A stretch of DNA of 64,000 nucleotides from Pseudomonas sp. MM211. GTDB lineage: Bacteria; Pseudomonadota; Gammaproteobacteria; Pseudomonadales; Pseudomonadaceae. The position numbers and the translations under genes were made by a program. Location of the stretch: contig NZ_CP081942.1 in the NCBI RefSeq assembly GCF_020386635.1, positions 2,790,001-2,854,000 on the forward strand, written 5' to 3'. Positions 25,947-34,141 of this stretch are shown here, in pieces; the first letter of the stretch is position 1; each line of letters starts with the position of its first letter. Below the pieces are notes generated by a model, which searched no databases, was not told the origin of the DNA, and was given only the letters and a program-made list of their open reading frames with translations.

Positions 25947-26816
25947 TCAAAACGCCCGATGCACTGCATCGGGCGTTTTGTATTTAAGCGCTAAGTGAGG
26001 TCGCTCGGTGTTATAAATCCGCACCGCCTCATCCACTAATTGCCGTGCCTGCTCGAAGCTCTCAAAGCGCGCAGGTAAAAGCTCCGCCTTCAAAATCCCA
26101 TTGACTCGCTCAGCCAGTGCGTTCTGGTAGCAGTCATAGCCATCCGTCATCGAGCAGCGCACCCCATAGCGCTCGTGTAGCCCTTGGTAAAGTGCTGAGC
26201 AGTACTGGATCCCCCGATCTGAGTGATGCACAAGTGGGGCGTTTTTTCGGCGCTTGCGCAGCGCCGCCCTGAAGGCTTTGGCAACGGAGTCTGCGTGCAG
26301 CCCCTGATGGACGTGATGGCCCACTATCTTGCGCGAGAAAGCGTCTGTGACCAGGCTCAAGTACAGTGGGTCACTCTGGCCGGGAAGGTAGGTGATGTCA
26401 GCAACCCAGACATTCTCGGGCGCGGTTGCAATCACCTGCCCAGGCCCGTCCTTGAGCAGGTTGGGATGCCGACGAAACCGGTGAAAGCTGTTCGTGGTCT
26501 TGTAATACGCACGCTTGGGCTGCACCAGTAGACGATGCTCGGCCAAGATACTGAAGAGACGATCACGACCAACCTTCAGCTCAGGGCTCGGTTGTTGGTG
26601 CAGGAGGTAATGCAGTTTGCGGGTGCCCACTCGCGGCAGGCGCATTCGGATCTGGCTAACGTACCGTGCAACGCTTCCCGACTCATCCGTCCTGCCGTCA
26701 ATCGCTCGGTTGCGCTTGTAATAGGCCTGACGACTGATTCCCATGAACTGGCAAGCCCTACCGATACTCAGCCCTTCGACTTGCCTTTGTGTGAGGACTT
26801 GCCGGGTCGCTTTTTT
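25947..26816 (-). CDS. IS3-family transposase OrfB (DDE catalytic part)
   Basis: About 289 residues read in the -1 frame relative to OrfA from the AAAAAAG site; it is probably expressed only as an OrfAB fusion. The rve integrase core is complete: first Asp in VWVADITYLP, second in LVHHSDRGIQY, and the Glu in NALAERVNGILKAE. The N-terminal part has an HTH_21-like ISRQAYYKRNR. The frame is open upstream to an ATG at 26996, but that region overlaps OrfA and is not expected to be translated independently. Confidence 0.88.
   Translation of the reverse strand, partial: KKATRQVLTQRQVEGLSIGRACQFMGISRQAYYKRNRAIDGRTDESGSVARYVSQIRMRLPRVGTRKLHYLLHQQPSPELKVGRDRLFSILAEHRLLVQPKRAYYKTTNSFHRFRRHPNLLKDGPGQVIATAPENVWVADITYLPGQSDPLYLSLVTDAFSRKIVGHHVHQGLHADSVAKAFRAALRKRRKNAPLVHHSDRGIQYCSALYQGLHERYGVRCSMTDGYDCYQNALAERVNGILKAELLPARFESFEQARQLVDEAVRIYNTERPHLALKYKTPDAVHRAF
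25949..25979. terminator. Perfect 15-bp palindrome at the transposase stop codon
   Basis: AAAACGCCCGATGCA (25949-25963), one spacer base, then its exact complement to 25979, with A/T runs at both ends. This is a bidirectional intrinsic terminator embedded in the last codons of the transposase gene, just inside the element's left end. Confidence 0.7.
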
Positions 26817-27166
26817 ACGATCGACACACCGTAGTCGGTCTTCAGAACATCCACTACAGCCTCGAAGAAATGGGCTTTCTGTGTCGCCACTTCGAGCTGC
26901 TGCTCGAGCTCTTTGATGCGCTGCTCTGGCGTCGGCGGCTTGGGGGCGGTCATGACGCGACTCCTCTCGGCTCGAATGGAAGCGCCTTGGCTCCAATCTT
27001 GGCGACCGTGCTTACGCAACCAAACCAATACGGTTGATCGACCTTGAATCCCATAGCGATCCTGGGCTTCTTTGTAGCTAAGTTCGCCTTTTTCGACCTG
27101 ATCGACAACCGCCAATTTAAAAGCCAGCGAGTAATCTCGCTGACTGCGCCGTACACCTTCAGCCAT
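26768..27166 (-). CDS. IS3-family transposase OrfA (DNA-binding part)
   Basis: A 132-residue protein with AGGAG before the ATG at 27166. The N-terminal helix-turn-helix (FKLAVVDQVEKGELSYKEAQDRYGI) and the leucine-zipper-like coiled coil (EQRIKELEQQLEVATQKAHFFEA) are typical of IS3-family OrfA. Near its end it reads through A-AAA-AAG, where -1 slippage joins it to OrfB. Confidence 0.88.
   Translation of the reverse strand: MAEGVRRSQRDYSLAFKLAVVDQVEKGELSYKEAQDRYGIQGRSTVLVWLRKHGRQDWSQGASIRAERSRVMTAPKPPTPEQRIKELEQQLEVATQKAHFFEAVVDVLKTDYGVSIVKKRPGKSSHKGKSKG
26810..26816 (-). other. Programmed -1 ribosomal frameshift site A AAA AAG
   Basis: On the minus strand the sequence is AAAAAAG, read A-AAA-AAG in the OrfA frame and AAA-AAA-GCG in the OrfB frame. 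This is the canonical slippery heptamer of IS3-family elements. Confidence 0.8.
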
Positions 27167-27227
27167 AAGGCTCTCCTGAAAAAGAAGTCAGAAGGTGTAA
27201 ACCTTATTCAGGACGGGACACCATCAT

Positions 27228-27259
27228 AAAAAAGGCCAGTCAAATGGCTGGCCTTTTTG
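27228..27259 (-). terminator. Intrinsic terminator of the DUF945 gene
   Basis: AAAAAGGCCAG / CTGGCCTTTTT with an 8-base loop, 17 bases beyond the DUF945 stop. On the minus strand it is followed by a T run. The IS target site lies only a few bases away. Confidence 0.85.
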
Positions 27260-27275
27260 TGTGCTGCGCCCGAAC

Positions 27276-28889
27276 TCACTGCTCGTCAGCAGCCTCGTCC
27301 TGCGGTTCATACTGGTTGTAGTCTTCTTCGCCGATGCCACCTTCGGGGTAGGCTTCTTCCGAGTCGTCGTATTGCGACTGATCGTCACCACCCAGAGCAC
27401 CACCGCCCAGGCCGTTGGCCTTGGACATGACGAACATGGCGAACTCTTCGACGGTCATGTCCTGGCCGTTGAAGGTCACCTTGTCATTGGCGTAGTGCAG
27501 CGACGATTGCAAGGTATCGCCTTCCAGAGTCAGCAAGCCGGTACCGAGAGCCATGCCGCTACCCATTTCGGTGAACATGGCCGCCTGATCTTCGATTGCC
27601 TTGGCGTCGGTTTGACCCTCGATCATTGCCTGAGCACGGACACCATCACCGATGATCGCCTTGGCGATGGACAGCTTGGCTTCCAGTTTGGCGATCATCT
27701 GCTTGGCAATCTCGTCTGGCGCCAGCTCGAACGACTCGGGCTTGTTCAGATCCAGTGCCATGCTCAGCGATGCTTCGCCGTTGGTGGTTTTGACGCTGTA
27801 TTTTTCCAGAGCGATCTGCGGTTTGGCACTCAGCAGCTTCTCGAGGTCGCTCTTCAGGCGCGCTTCTTCCGCGTCGGAGAAGGCAAAGTCCGGTGCTTCC
27901 TGATCAAGTGCCTGAGCTTGCTGGATAGGGGTAAGTTTTTCGCGGTAAAACTCAAGCAGCGATTGCACGACAGCCGCATCGATATTCTTCAGCGACCAGA
28001 GCATGTGCATGCCGGCGAGGTCTTTGCCGTCGTAACTGACCATGCCGATGTCGTAGCCCATACGCCCGTTCAGCATGCCACTGGTTTCCTGCAGGCTACC
28101 GAACTGGGCCATGTCCTTGATCAGCACGGCAGGCTTGTCACCTACCTTGATCTGCGCGGTGGCCAGTTTGAGGCTGCTGTCACCCAGGTAGAAATCGCCA
28201 CTGGCCAGGTGCTGATCGCTATCGAGAGTCAAGCCGCGCAGTTCAGCCTGGATGGGGGCTTCTTCGCCTTCAGCAACGCTGATAAGCAGGCTGTTCATCG
28301 TGCCGCTGACTAGGAGCTTTTCCGCGTGTTTGCTGGCTTCGATATCAAATGACAGACCGGAGAACTTGACCGCCGAGGTCGCTGTTGGAGCGAAGTCGAG
28401 GGGGGTAAGCACCAGGGTGCCGCTAGTCGAGCCGTCATAGCCCAGGCTGCCTTGGCCGGTAAGCGGCGCAGCGCCTTTGGCGGCATCGAACCACTTCTGG
28501 GTGAGTTCGTTGGCTTCCAGCGCGTAGTTGCTGGCGGCCATGACCGGCCACAGGTTGAGACGCTTCAGACGCGACACTGGCAACGGGCCGTGCTCGATGT
28601 TGTCCACCAGTAGAACTTCCAGGTGTCTAGGCACGTCTTCCTTGGCTGGCGCGTCGAAACTGAGGCGGTAATGAGCCGTACTGGTGAAAAAACGAGTGTC
28701 CAGTGACACCAGCTCCAGTTTGATCGTTGCGCCTGTACCCAGCAATGCGTCCTGGCCTTGCTGGTTGGCTTCTGCAATGGCGTTCTGCAAAACACCCGGC
28801 AACTGAGTACCGGTGTACCAGGCCCCGGCTGTGCTGAGCACGCCAACGGCAACCACAACGCCGACCGCTATTCCTACAATTTTTTTCAT
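27276..28889 (-). CDS. YdgA/DUF945 family periplasmic protein
   Basis: A 537-residue protein. The start MKKIVGIAVGVVVAVGVLSTAG at 28889 forms a signal anchor. The longer upstream frame has no ribosome site. DUF945 features follow: GAWYTGTQLPGVLQNAIAEAN and ARFFTSTAHYRLSF-like early strands, then long repeated beta segments. The C-terminal 40 residues are very acidic and probably disordered (DDQSQYDDSEEAYPEGG). Function is unknown; E. coli YdgA is an inner-membrane-linked periplasmic protein. It is monocistronic with its own terminator. Confidence 0.85.
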   Translation of the reverse strand: MKKIVGIAVGVVVAVGVLSTAGAWYTGTQLPGVLQNAIAEANQQGQDALLGTGATIKLELVSLDTRFFTSTAHYRLSFDAPAKEDVPRHLEVLLVDNIEHGPLPVSRLKRLNLWPVMAASNYALEANELTQKWFDAAKGAAPLTGQGSLGYDGSTSGTLVLTPLDFAPTATSAVKFSGLSFDIEASKHAEKLLVSGTMNSLLISVAEGEEAPIQAELRGLTLDSDQHLASGDFYLGDSSLKLATAQIKVGDKPAVLIKDMAQFGSLQETSGMLNGRMGYDIGMVSYDGKDLAGMHMLWSLKNIDAAVVQSLLEFYREKLTPIQQAQALDQEAPDFAFSDAEEARLKSDLEKLLSAKPQIALEKYSVKTTNGEASLSMALDLNKPESFELAPDEIAKQMIAKLEAKLSIAKAIIGDGVRAQAMIEGQTDAKAIEDQAAMFTEMGSGMALGTGLLTLEGDTLQSSLHYANDKVTFNGQDMTVEEFAMFVMSKANGLGGGALGGDDQSQYDDSEEAYPEGGIGEEDYNQYEPQDEAADEQ

Positions 28890-29089
28890 CGTCTGCTCAA
28901 TGCATGTCCATGATTTGAATGTTCGGCCTTCCTGGCAATAACCCCTGCGCGACGAGCGCGGCACTGCGAAAGGCGGCGCGATGGTAGCACCATGCAGTAT
29001 GTGGCACTGTGCGATCGCTCTCTGTTCGTACGTTTGCCTGGGTGCTCATGGTGGGTTTTTCTACACCCCATCCGTATGCGTTTTGGCGG

Positions 29090-29722
29090 TTATGCAGGCT
29101 TCTGATATGTCTGCAGGTAGGCCCGCAAAAGTGCCACGATCTGCTGTTCGAGGCCTTTTTCGAAGCCCGGTGGAGTATGGCCTTCGAGCAAGGCTCGCAC
29201 CGGGCCTGAAACGGCACTGAGTGAAATCGCTGCAGTCACGACGGGATCGTCAAAATGGGCATCGGTTGCGCTTTTCAGCATGGCTGCAATGGCTGCCACC
29301 ATGCGTGTCGTGATGCGCCTGACCAGTTCGGCTCCGCCTCGCTCTGCTGCGATGGCATAGAGCGCTTTCGACCCCGCAGGGTCGCGCAGTTTGACGGCAA
29401 AGAACGCCACGACAAGACCTGAGGCCATTGCAGCGACAGGTTTGCCCAGCAATTCGCTGCAGGCCAGTTCAACGCTCTCGGCAACCTCGAGCAGGTGTTT
29501 TTCGAGTATCGCGGCAAGCAGTGCATCGCGGTTTGGATAGTACTGATAAAGGCTGCCGACAGACATTCCAGCGCGTTCGGCCACGCGCGTCGTGGTGCAT
29601 CGGATCAGACCCTGCTGGGTCAAAACCTGAAGGGTCGCGGTATGCAAAGCCTCGACAGTCGCTGTGGAGCGGGCCTGAACGGCCGCTTTTCTGGGCTTTA
29701 ATGACGTTCTAATGGTGCTCAT
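29090..29722 (-). CDS. TetR-family transcriptional regulator
   Basis: A 210-residue repressor-type protein. The HTH is RVAERAGMSVGSLYQYYPNRDALLAAIL (residues about 45-72). The C-terminal ligand domain is unrelated to the other TetR proteins in this window. It is divergent from an aldo/keto reductase with a 72-base shared promoter region and probably represses that gene in response to a toxic small molecule; no clear palindromic operator was found in the gap. Confidence 0.88.
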   Translation of the reverse strand: MSTIRTSLKPRKAAVQARSTATVEALHTATLQVLTQQGLIRCTTTRVAERAGMSVGSLYQYYPNRDALLAAILEKHLLEVAESVELACSELLGKPVAAMASGLVVAFFAVKLRDPAGSKALYAIAAERGGAELVRRITTRMVAAIAAMLKSATDAHFDDPVVTAAISLSAVSGPVRALLEGHTPPGFEKGLEQQIVALLRAYLQTYQKPA

Positions 29723-29794
29723 GGAATGCGAATTCTAAAACCTGAGGGATCCTTCATATCATAGGCTTCTTCAAACGAAGCAAGGGCGATAGCC

Positions 29795-30661
29795 ATGAGC
29801 AGCTTAGATAAAAGCGGCACCTTCATTCTCGGTGATAAGCGGGTGAATCGGATTGGCTACGGCGCGATGCAGCTCGCCGGGCCTGGTGTATTCGGTCCTC
29901 CGAAGGATCGTGACGCGGCGCTGGCCGTGTTGCGCGAGGCCGTCGCCTCAGGTGTGAACCATATCGATACCAGCGATTTCTACGGGCCGCATATCACCAA
30001 CCAGCTTATTCGTGAGGCGCTGCATCCGTATCAGGACAGCCTGACCATCGTTACCAAGATCGGCGCGCGTCGAGACGGCGAGGGCGCCTGGCTTCCTGCG
30101 ATTTCGAAAGAGGAGCTGAAGCAGGCCGTGCACGACAACCTGCGCAATCTCGGCGTAGACGTGTTGGATGTGGTGAACTTCCGTGCGATGCATGGCCCCA
30201 TGGGGCCGGCCGAGGGTTCCATCGAGGAGCCACTGAGGGTTCTCGCCGAGTTGCAGCAGCAAGGGCTGGTGCGCCATATCGGCATCAGCAACGTTACGCC
30301 CACGCAATTGGCTCAAGCACGCAAGATCGTCAATGTCGTTTGCGTGCAGAACCACTACAACATTGCTCATCAGCACGATAACGCCATGATCGACGAGCTG
30401 GCTCGGGATGACATCGCCTATGTGCCGTTCTTTCCGCTAGGTGGGTTCACGCCGCTTCAGTCGTCCGTGTTGTCGAGCATTGCAGAGCGGCTTGCTGTGA
30501 CGCCGATGCAGTTGGCATTGGCCTGGTTGCTTCGTCGATCAGCCAATATCCTGCTGATCCCCGGCACTTCTTCGGTCAACCATTTGCGAGAAAACCTTGC
30601 CGTGAGTGAGCTGGTTCTGTCGGATGAGACGCTGGCAGTTTTGAACACAATCGCTGGTTGA
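29795..30661 (+). CDS. Aldo/keto reductase
   Basis: A 288-residue NADPH-dependent oxidoreductase. GGGCGA precedes the ATG at 29795. Catalytic residues are visible: Asp and Tyr in IDTSDFYGPH, Lys in IVTKIGARRD and His in NFRAMHG. The GYGAMQLAGPGVFG start and IPGTSSVNHLRENLA (NADP site) near the end are typical. It probably reduces reactive aldehydes or ketones. It is divergent from a TetR gene and convergent with the LysR gene. Confidence 0.9.
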   Translation: MSSLDKSGTFILGDKRVNRIGYGAMQLAGPGVFGPPKDRDAALAVLREAVASGVNHIDTSDFYGPHITNQLIREALHPYQDSLTIVTKIGARRDGEGAWLPAISKEELKQAVHDNLRNLGVDVLDVVNFRAMHGPMGPAEGSIEEPLRVLAELQQQGLVRHIGISNVTPTQLAQARKIVNVVCVQNHYNIAHQHDNAMIDELARDDIAYVPFFPLGGFTPLQSSVLSSIAERLAVTPMQLALAWLLRRSANILLIPGTSSVNHLRENLAVSELVLSDETLAVLNTIAG

Positions 30662-30735
30662 TGATCTTTCCTGTACTCACCAGCGGCAGCGTATTCTCCG
30701 CCCGTTAAGTCAGCATGGGCCTTCTTGTTGCCATG

Positions 30736-31710
30736 TCATTTCGCTTTTTGCAACGCTGGCGCCGCCTGCCCATGAGCCTCCTGGTCATGGGGCGGGGATG
30801 CCTGCGGCAGTTGTTGGCCCGCCATTTCCTCAAGTAAATGCGCCGTTGCCTGCTCGACAAAGATGCTGACTGCCCGGGGGATCTGCCGTCTGCTCGGATA
30901 AACAACAAAGAGATCATTCCCTTGCTGACGAACGTCAGGCAGCACCTGGACGAGACTTTGGTTTTTCAAGCTTGCGTACAGAATCGGCCGAGGCAAGAAG
31001 CAGATACCCAGGCCGGCGACCGCTGCCTTCAACTGGGCCTGTGCGGTATTCGCGCAAACCCGTCCACTTACCGTGATGTGCGCCGCGTCATGGGGGCCAA
31101 CAAGGTGCCAAGTGGTTTGCCCTGATGGGCTGGAAGGAAAAATGCACAGGTGCTCACCCAGTGCGGATGCATCTGTGGGTGTGCCGTGTTTTTTCAAGTA
31201 ATCGGGGCTTGCGGCAAGCATTCGGCTGCCAGTCAGAATCTTGCGGGCGACCAAGCTGGAGTCCGGGAGAACGCCGGCTCTGAATGCCAGATCGACGCCC
31301 TCGGCAATAAGATCCATGTGGTTGTCGCTGAGCAGGAAATCCAACTGGATCTTGGGATAACGCTGCAGAAAGCTGGCGACGAACTCCATGTGAAACAAGT
31401 CGAAGAAGTCTGCAGGTACGGCAACCCGTATCCGCCCAGCCGGTTCCTGACTGCCATCGGTAAAGCGCCGACTGACCTCCAGCAAATCAGTAACCTGTAT
31501 GACACTTTGCTCGAAGAGCGAGCGGCCTGCATCCGTGAGCGCGAGCTTGCGCGTGGAGCGGTGCAGCAGACGTACTCCCATGGTTTCTTCCAACTGTTTG
31601 ACACGCCGGCTCAGCGTATTGGATGGAACCCCCATGCGCCGTGCTGCCCCGGCAAAGCTTCCCGCCTCGACGATCTGAATGAATATGGCTACATCGTTCA
31701 GATCGAACAC
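30736..31710 (-). CDS. LysR-family transcriptional regulator (pirin-divergent)
   Basis: A 324-residue LTTR. The GTG at 31710 (VFDLNDVAIFIQIVEAGSF) has GGAGC six bases upstream. The HTH is SFAGAARRMGVPSNTLSRRVKQLEETMGVRLL. It is divergent from a pirin gene. A perfect 10-bp inverted repeat lies between the two, a likely binding site. The C-terminal 30 residues are rich in Gln, Ala and His (QQLPQASPPHDQEAHGQAAP), an unusual tail for this family. Confidence 0.9.
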   Translation of the reverse strand: MFDLNDVAIFIQIVEAGSFAGAARRMGVPSNTLSRRVKQLEETMGVRLLHRSTRKLALTDAGRSLFEQSVIQVTDLLEVSRRFTDGSQEPAGRIRVAVPADFFDLFHMEFVASFLQRYPKIQLDFLLSDNHMDLIAEGVDLAFRAGVLPDSSLVARKILTGSRMLAASPDYLKKHGTPTDASALGEHLCIFPSSPSGQTTWHLVGPHDAAHITVSGRVCANTAQAQLKAAVAGLGICFLPRPILYASLKNQSLVQVLPDVRQQGNDLFVVYPSRRQIPRAVSIFVEQATAHLLEEMAGQQLPQASPPHDQEAHGQAAPALQKAK

Positions 31711-31755
31711 GGGATTGCTCCATAAATGGCTGAGTTAAAGGCAATTGTAGGCTCT

Positions 31756-31784
31756 AATCATATGAATCAAGAACTCATATGATT
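31756..31784. promoter_or_regulatory. Perfect inverted repeat in the LysR-pirin intergenic region
   Basis: AATCATATGA (31756-31765) and TCATATGATT (31775-31784) are exact complements 9 bases apart. LysR proteins bind dyads of this size in divergent promoters, so this is the probable operator for the neighbouring regulator. Confidence 0.7.
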
Positions 31785-31849
31785 CCTCCACGTCATCAGT
31801 CATCGCGCCCAGAACAGGCAGCGGGGCATTGCATTCAGAGGAGTCCGGC

Positions 31850-32734
31850 ATGAGTCATTCAACGCTGCACCACGTAGTCGCACCGCGCCAGATCAGCCAC
31901 CGTACCCGAGGCCACGGGCATGGCCCGATCGTGCGTCTCATGAGCCCCTCCGACTTGGGCCACCTGATCAAGCCCTTCGTTTTTCTCGACCTGTTCGAGG
32001 CGGACAGCTCGTTCGTCGGCCAGATGCCGATGCATCCCCACTCGGGAATCGCCACCGTCACGGTGATCACCGAAGGGAATCTGCACTTCGATGACCCGGA
32101 TGCCGGTACAGGAGAAATTGCCTACGGGGGCGTCGAGTGGATGCGCGCCGGTGGCGGCGTCTGGCATGGCAAAGAAATGAGTGCCGGCACCTCCAAACGC
32201 GTTCAGGGTTTCCAGCTGTGGGTCGCGCTACCCCCTCATCTGGAGAGCGCCGCCGTTGACAGCCAATACCTGGAAGCTGCCGCCATGCCCCAGGCAGGGC
32301 CGGCGCGGGTAATTCTTGGCAGCTACGAAGGCGTGCGCAGCCCTGTTCGTGCACCTGAAAACATCACCTACCTGTTGGTGACGATTGCCAAGGGCGAAAC
32401 CTGGGAATACAGGCCACAGGCGGAGCACGAATCGTTATGGCTCAGCGTCAGCCGTGGGCGGCTTACGTCGCCTGACCTGATCGATGCTGGAGAGATGGTG
32501 GTGTTCGAAGCGGGTAACCAAGCCATACGGCTCACGGCCGGGGAAGAAGATGCGGTGTTCGTGATCGGCTCCGCCGCTCCGCATCCCTACCAACTGCAAC
32601 TCGGCAATTACTCGGTACACACCAACGCCGAAGCACTGGTCGCCGGAGAAACCAGGATCGCCGAACTGGGGCGTCGACTGCGTGAACAGCAGAGGGCTCA
32701 GCCGCGTTCAGGCCCGACGCCCATTTTCAAATAA
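31850..32734 (+). CDS. Pirin family protein
   Basis: A 294-residue bicupin. The ATG at 31850 follows AGAGGAG. Metal-binding signatures appear in the N-terminal cupin: MHPHSGIATVT and WMRAGGGVWHGKEM. The C-terminal cupin is looser. Some pirins are quercetinases or redox-sensing regulators; which applies here cannot be decided. It is divergent from LysR. The downstream 187 bases end in the convergent SDR gene. Confidence 0.9.
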   Translation: MSHSTLHHVVAPRQISHRTRGHGHGPIVRLMSPSDLGHLIKPFVFLDLFEADSSFVGQMPMHPHSGIATVTVITEGNLHFDDPDAGTGEIAYGGVEWMRAGGGVWHGKEMSAGTSKRVQGFQLWVALPPHLESAAVDSQYLEAAAMPQAGPARVILGSYEGVRSPVRAPENITYLLVTIAKGETWEYRPQAEHESLWLSVSRGRLTSPDLIDAGEMVVFEAGNQAIRLTAGEEDAVFVIGSAAPHPYQLQLGNYSVHTNAEALVAGETRIAELGRRLREQQRAQPRSGPTPIFK

Positions 32735-32921
32735 CGGCAACGCCACACGATCCGACTTGCCATCCTCCATCTCGCATCGAGCAATCGCCGGATGCCAGTT
32801 GGGGGATGCCTTGCAGCTCTCGCAAAACATACCAGGTGTGCTGCGCAAGGCTTTCAAGGACAGCGCTGTATCCAACGCAAGCCATACACCGCTCCCCGAA
32901 ACCGTTTCACGGGAAATGCCA

Positions 32922-33587
32922 TCACGGCTTCTGTGCTGGGCCGAGCCGACTGGCAGCCACCTCGATGGGTGTGCGCCCCTGCGTGAGCTCGATGATCTGC
33001 CGCGTTATCTCGGGCTTGTCGACCAGCACGGCCAGAAACCCGGCCACATCGTCGCGCGCAATCTCGCCATAGGGGATGGCCAGGCCTGCATGAACGTTAC
33101 CGCTACCCGGCTCATCGAGCAGCGTGCCCGGCCTGACGATGACCCAATCCAGTTCGGAAGACGCCAGGTGCACGTCGGCGCTTTTCTTCACCTTCATGTA
33201 GTTCTCGAAACCTTCCGATGTCTGTTCGCCGCGCATCGCTTCCGGGAATGCCGAAACCAGCAGGAAACGGCGCACGCCTGCCAACCGAGCTGCGGCCACG
33301 CTGGTTTCCAACCCCTTGCCGTCGATGGCATTGGTCAGTTCCATGCCTGCGCCACCAGCGCCAGCGGTGAACACCACGACGTCACTGCCCGCCATCAGCG
33401 CTGCCAGAGAGGAGGCCTCCAGTTCGGTGAGATTTCCATGAACGGTCGTTGCGCCAAGTGCTTCGAGTTCCTGCGCCTGCTCGGTCTTGCGGTGCAGCGC
33501 GATGACCTCATGGCCGACAGTGCCGAGGCGCTTTACCAGTCGCTTGCCTACCTTACCGGCAGCTCCGACGATGAATACTCTGGACAT
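32922..33587 (-). CDS. NAD(P)-binding atypical SDR-family protein
   Basis: A 221-residue Rossmann-fold protein of the NmrA/atypical SDR group. AGGAG six bases before the ATG at 33587 selects MSRVFIVGAAGKVGKRLVKRLG, whose GAAGKVG motif binds the cofactor. VVVFTAGAGG and WVIVRPGTLLDEP are also typical. It is the last gene of the minus-strand TetR-OYE-NTF2-SDR run; the gap to the NTF2-like gene is 61 bases. Likely an oxidoreductase or redox sensor. Confidence 0.85.
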   Translation of the reverse strand: MSRVFIVGAAGKVGKRLVKRLGTVGHEVIALHRKTEQAQELEALGATTVHGNLTELEASSLAALMAGSDVVVFTAGAGGAGMELTNAIDGKGLETSVAAARLAGVRRFLLVSAFPEAMRGEQTSEGFENYMKVKKSADVHLASSELDWVIVRPGTLLDEPGSGNVHAGLAIPYGEIARDDVAGFLAVLVDKPEITRQIIELTQGRTPIEVAASRLGPAQKP

Positions 33588-33648
33588 GGGATTCTCCTGA
33601 AATGAGAGGGAGCGCCGCTGCTTCAGCGGCGCAGATGCCAATGGCGGA

Positions 33649-34035
33649 TCAACCTTCGAACTGGTGGTAGACCTTGGCGATGACCTTCCAGTTGCCGTCG
33701 ATCTTGAGCAGCGTCAGGTAGTCGTTGTAGTCGGCGCCGATGGCGTCTTTTTCCATGTCGATGCGCACGACGGCAGTCGTCGGGGTAATCGCCAGCACAT
33801 CCAGGCGGGTGGTGATGTCCGGTGCGTGGCCGTTGGTTTCGACGAAGCGATACAGGTTGCTGATCGGGCCGCCAAGCAATTGCCCATTAGTGAAGCCGTA
33901 CATCACCGCATCCGGGTGGAAAGCCTGCTCGATGGTCGCCACGCTCCCCGCACGCAAGCCTTCAACGTATTGGCTGGCCGTGTCGATGACAGCGCTGTAA
34001 TCACGGGTGGGGACTGCCTTGATGTTATTGCTCAT
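33649..34035 (-). CDS. NTF2-like (SnoaL/lumazine-binding type) protein
   Basis: A 128-residue cone-shaped alpha+beta protein. AGGAG lies nine bases before the ATG at 34035. The fold is seen in YSAVIDTASQYVEGLRAGSVATIEQAFHPDAVMYG and LLKIDGNWKVIAKVYHQFE. Members are enzymes or small-ligand binders; the function here is unknown. It lies between OYE and the SDR in a probable operon. Confidence 0.82.
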   Translation of the reverse strand: MSNNIKAVPTRDYSAVIDTASQYVEGLRAGSVATIEQAFHPDAVMYGFTNGQLLGGPISNLYRFVETNGHAPDITTRLDVLAITPTTAVVRIDMEKDAIGADYNDYLTLLKIDGNWKVIAKVYHQFEG

Positions 34036-34141
34036 GAATGAGTACTCCTGAGGTTGAGATGCTCTGCTCGGTGATTGAATAACGGGATCGCGGGTAGTCC
34101 CCGCTGAGAGAAGTCGTTAACGGGCCAAGCGAAGGCTCGTT

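Larger units (their letters stand above)
25900..27220 (-). mobile_element. IS3-family insertion sequence, complete, 1321 bp
   Basis: Both ends begin TGTC when read inward and share TCCTGAA.TAGGTTTACACC-type terminal inverted repeats (25907-25926 and 27194-27213, few mismatches). CCA directly flanks both ends (25897-25899 and 27221-27223), a 3-bp target duplication as expected for IS3 elements. Two transposase frames on the minus strand are joined by a programmed frameshift site. All parts look intact, so this is a fairly recent insertion. It landed between the 3' ends of two convergent genes, next to the terminator of the DUF945 gene, and breaks no gene. Confidence 0.92.

Noticed and set aside
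25947..26996. OrfB as an independent gene starting at 26996
   Set aside because: The upstream part overlaps OrfA in another frame and the slippery heptamer explains expression as a fusion.
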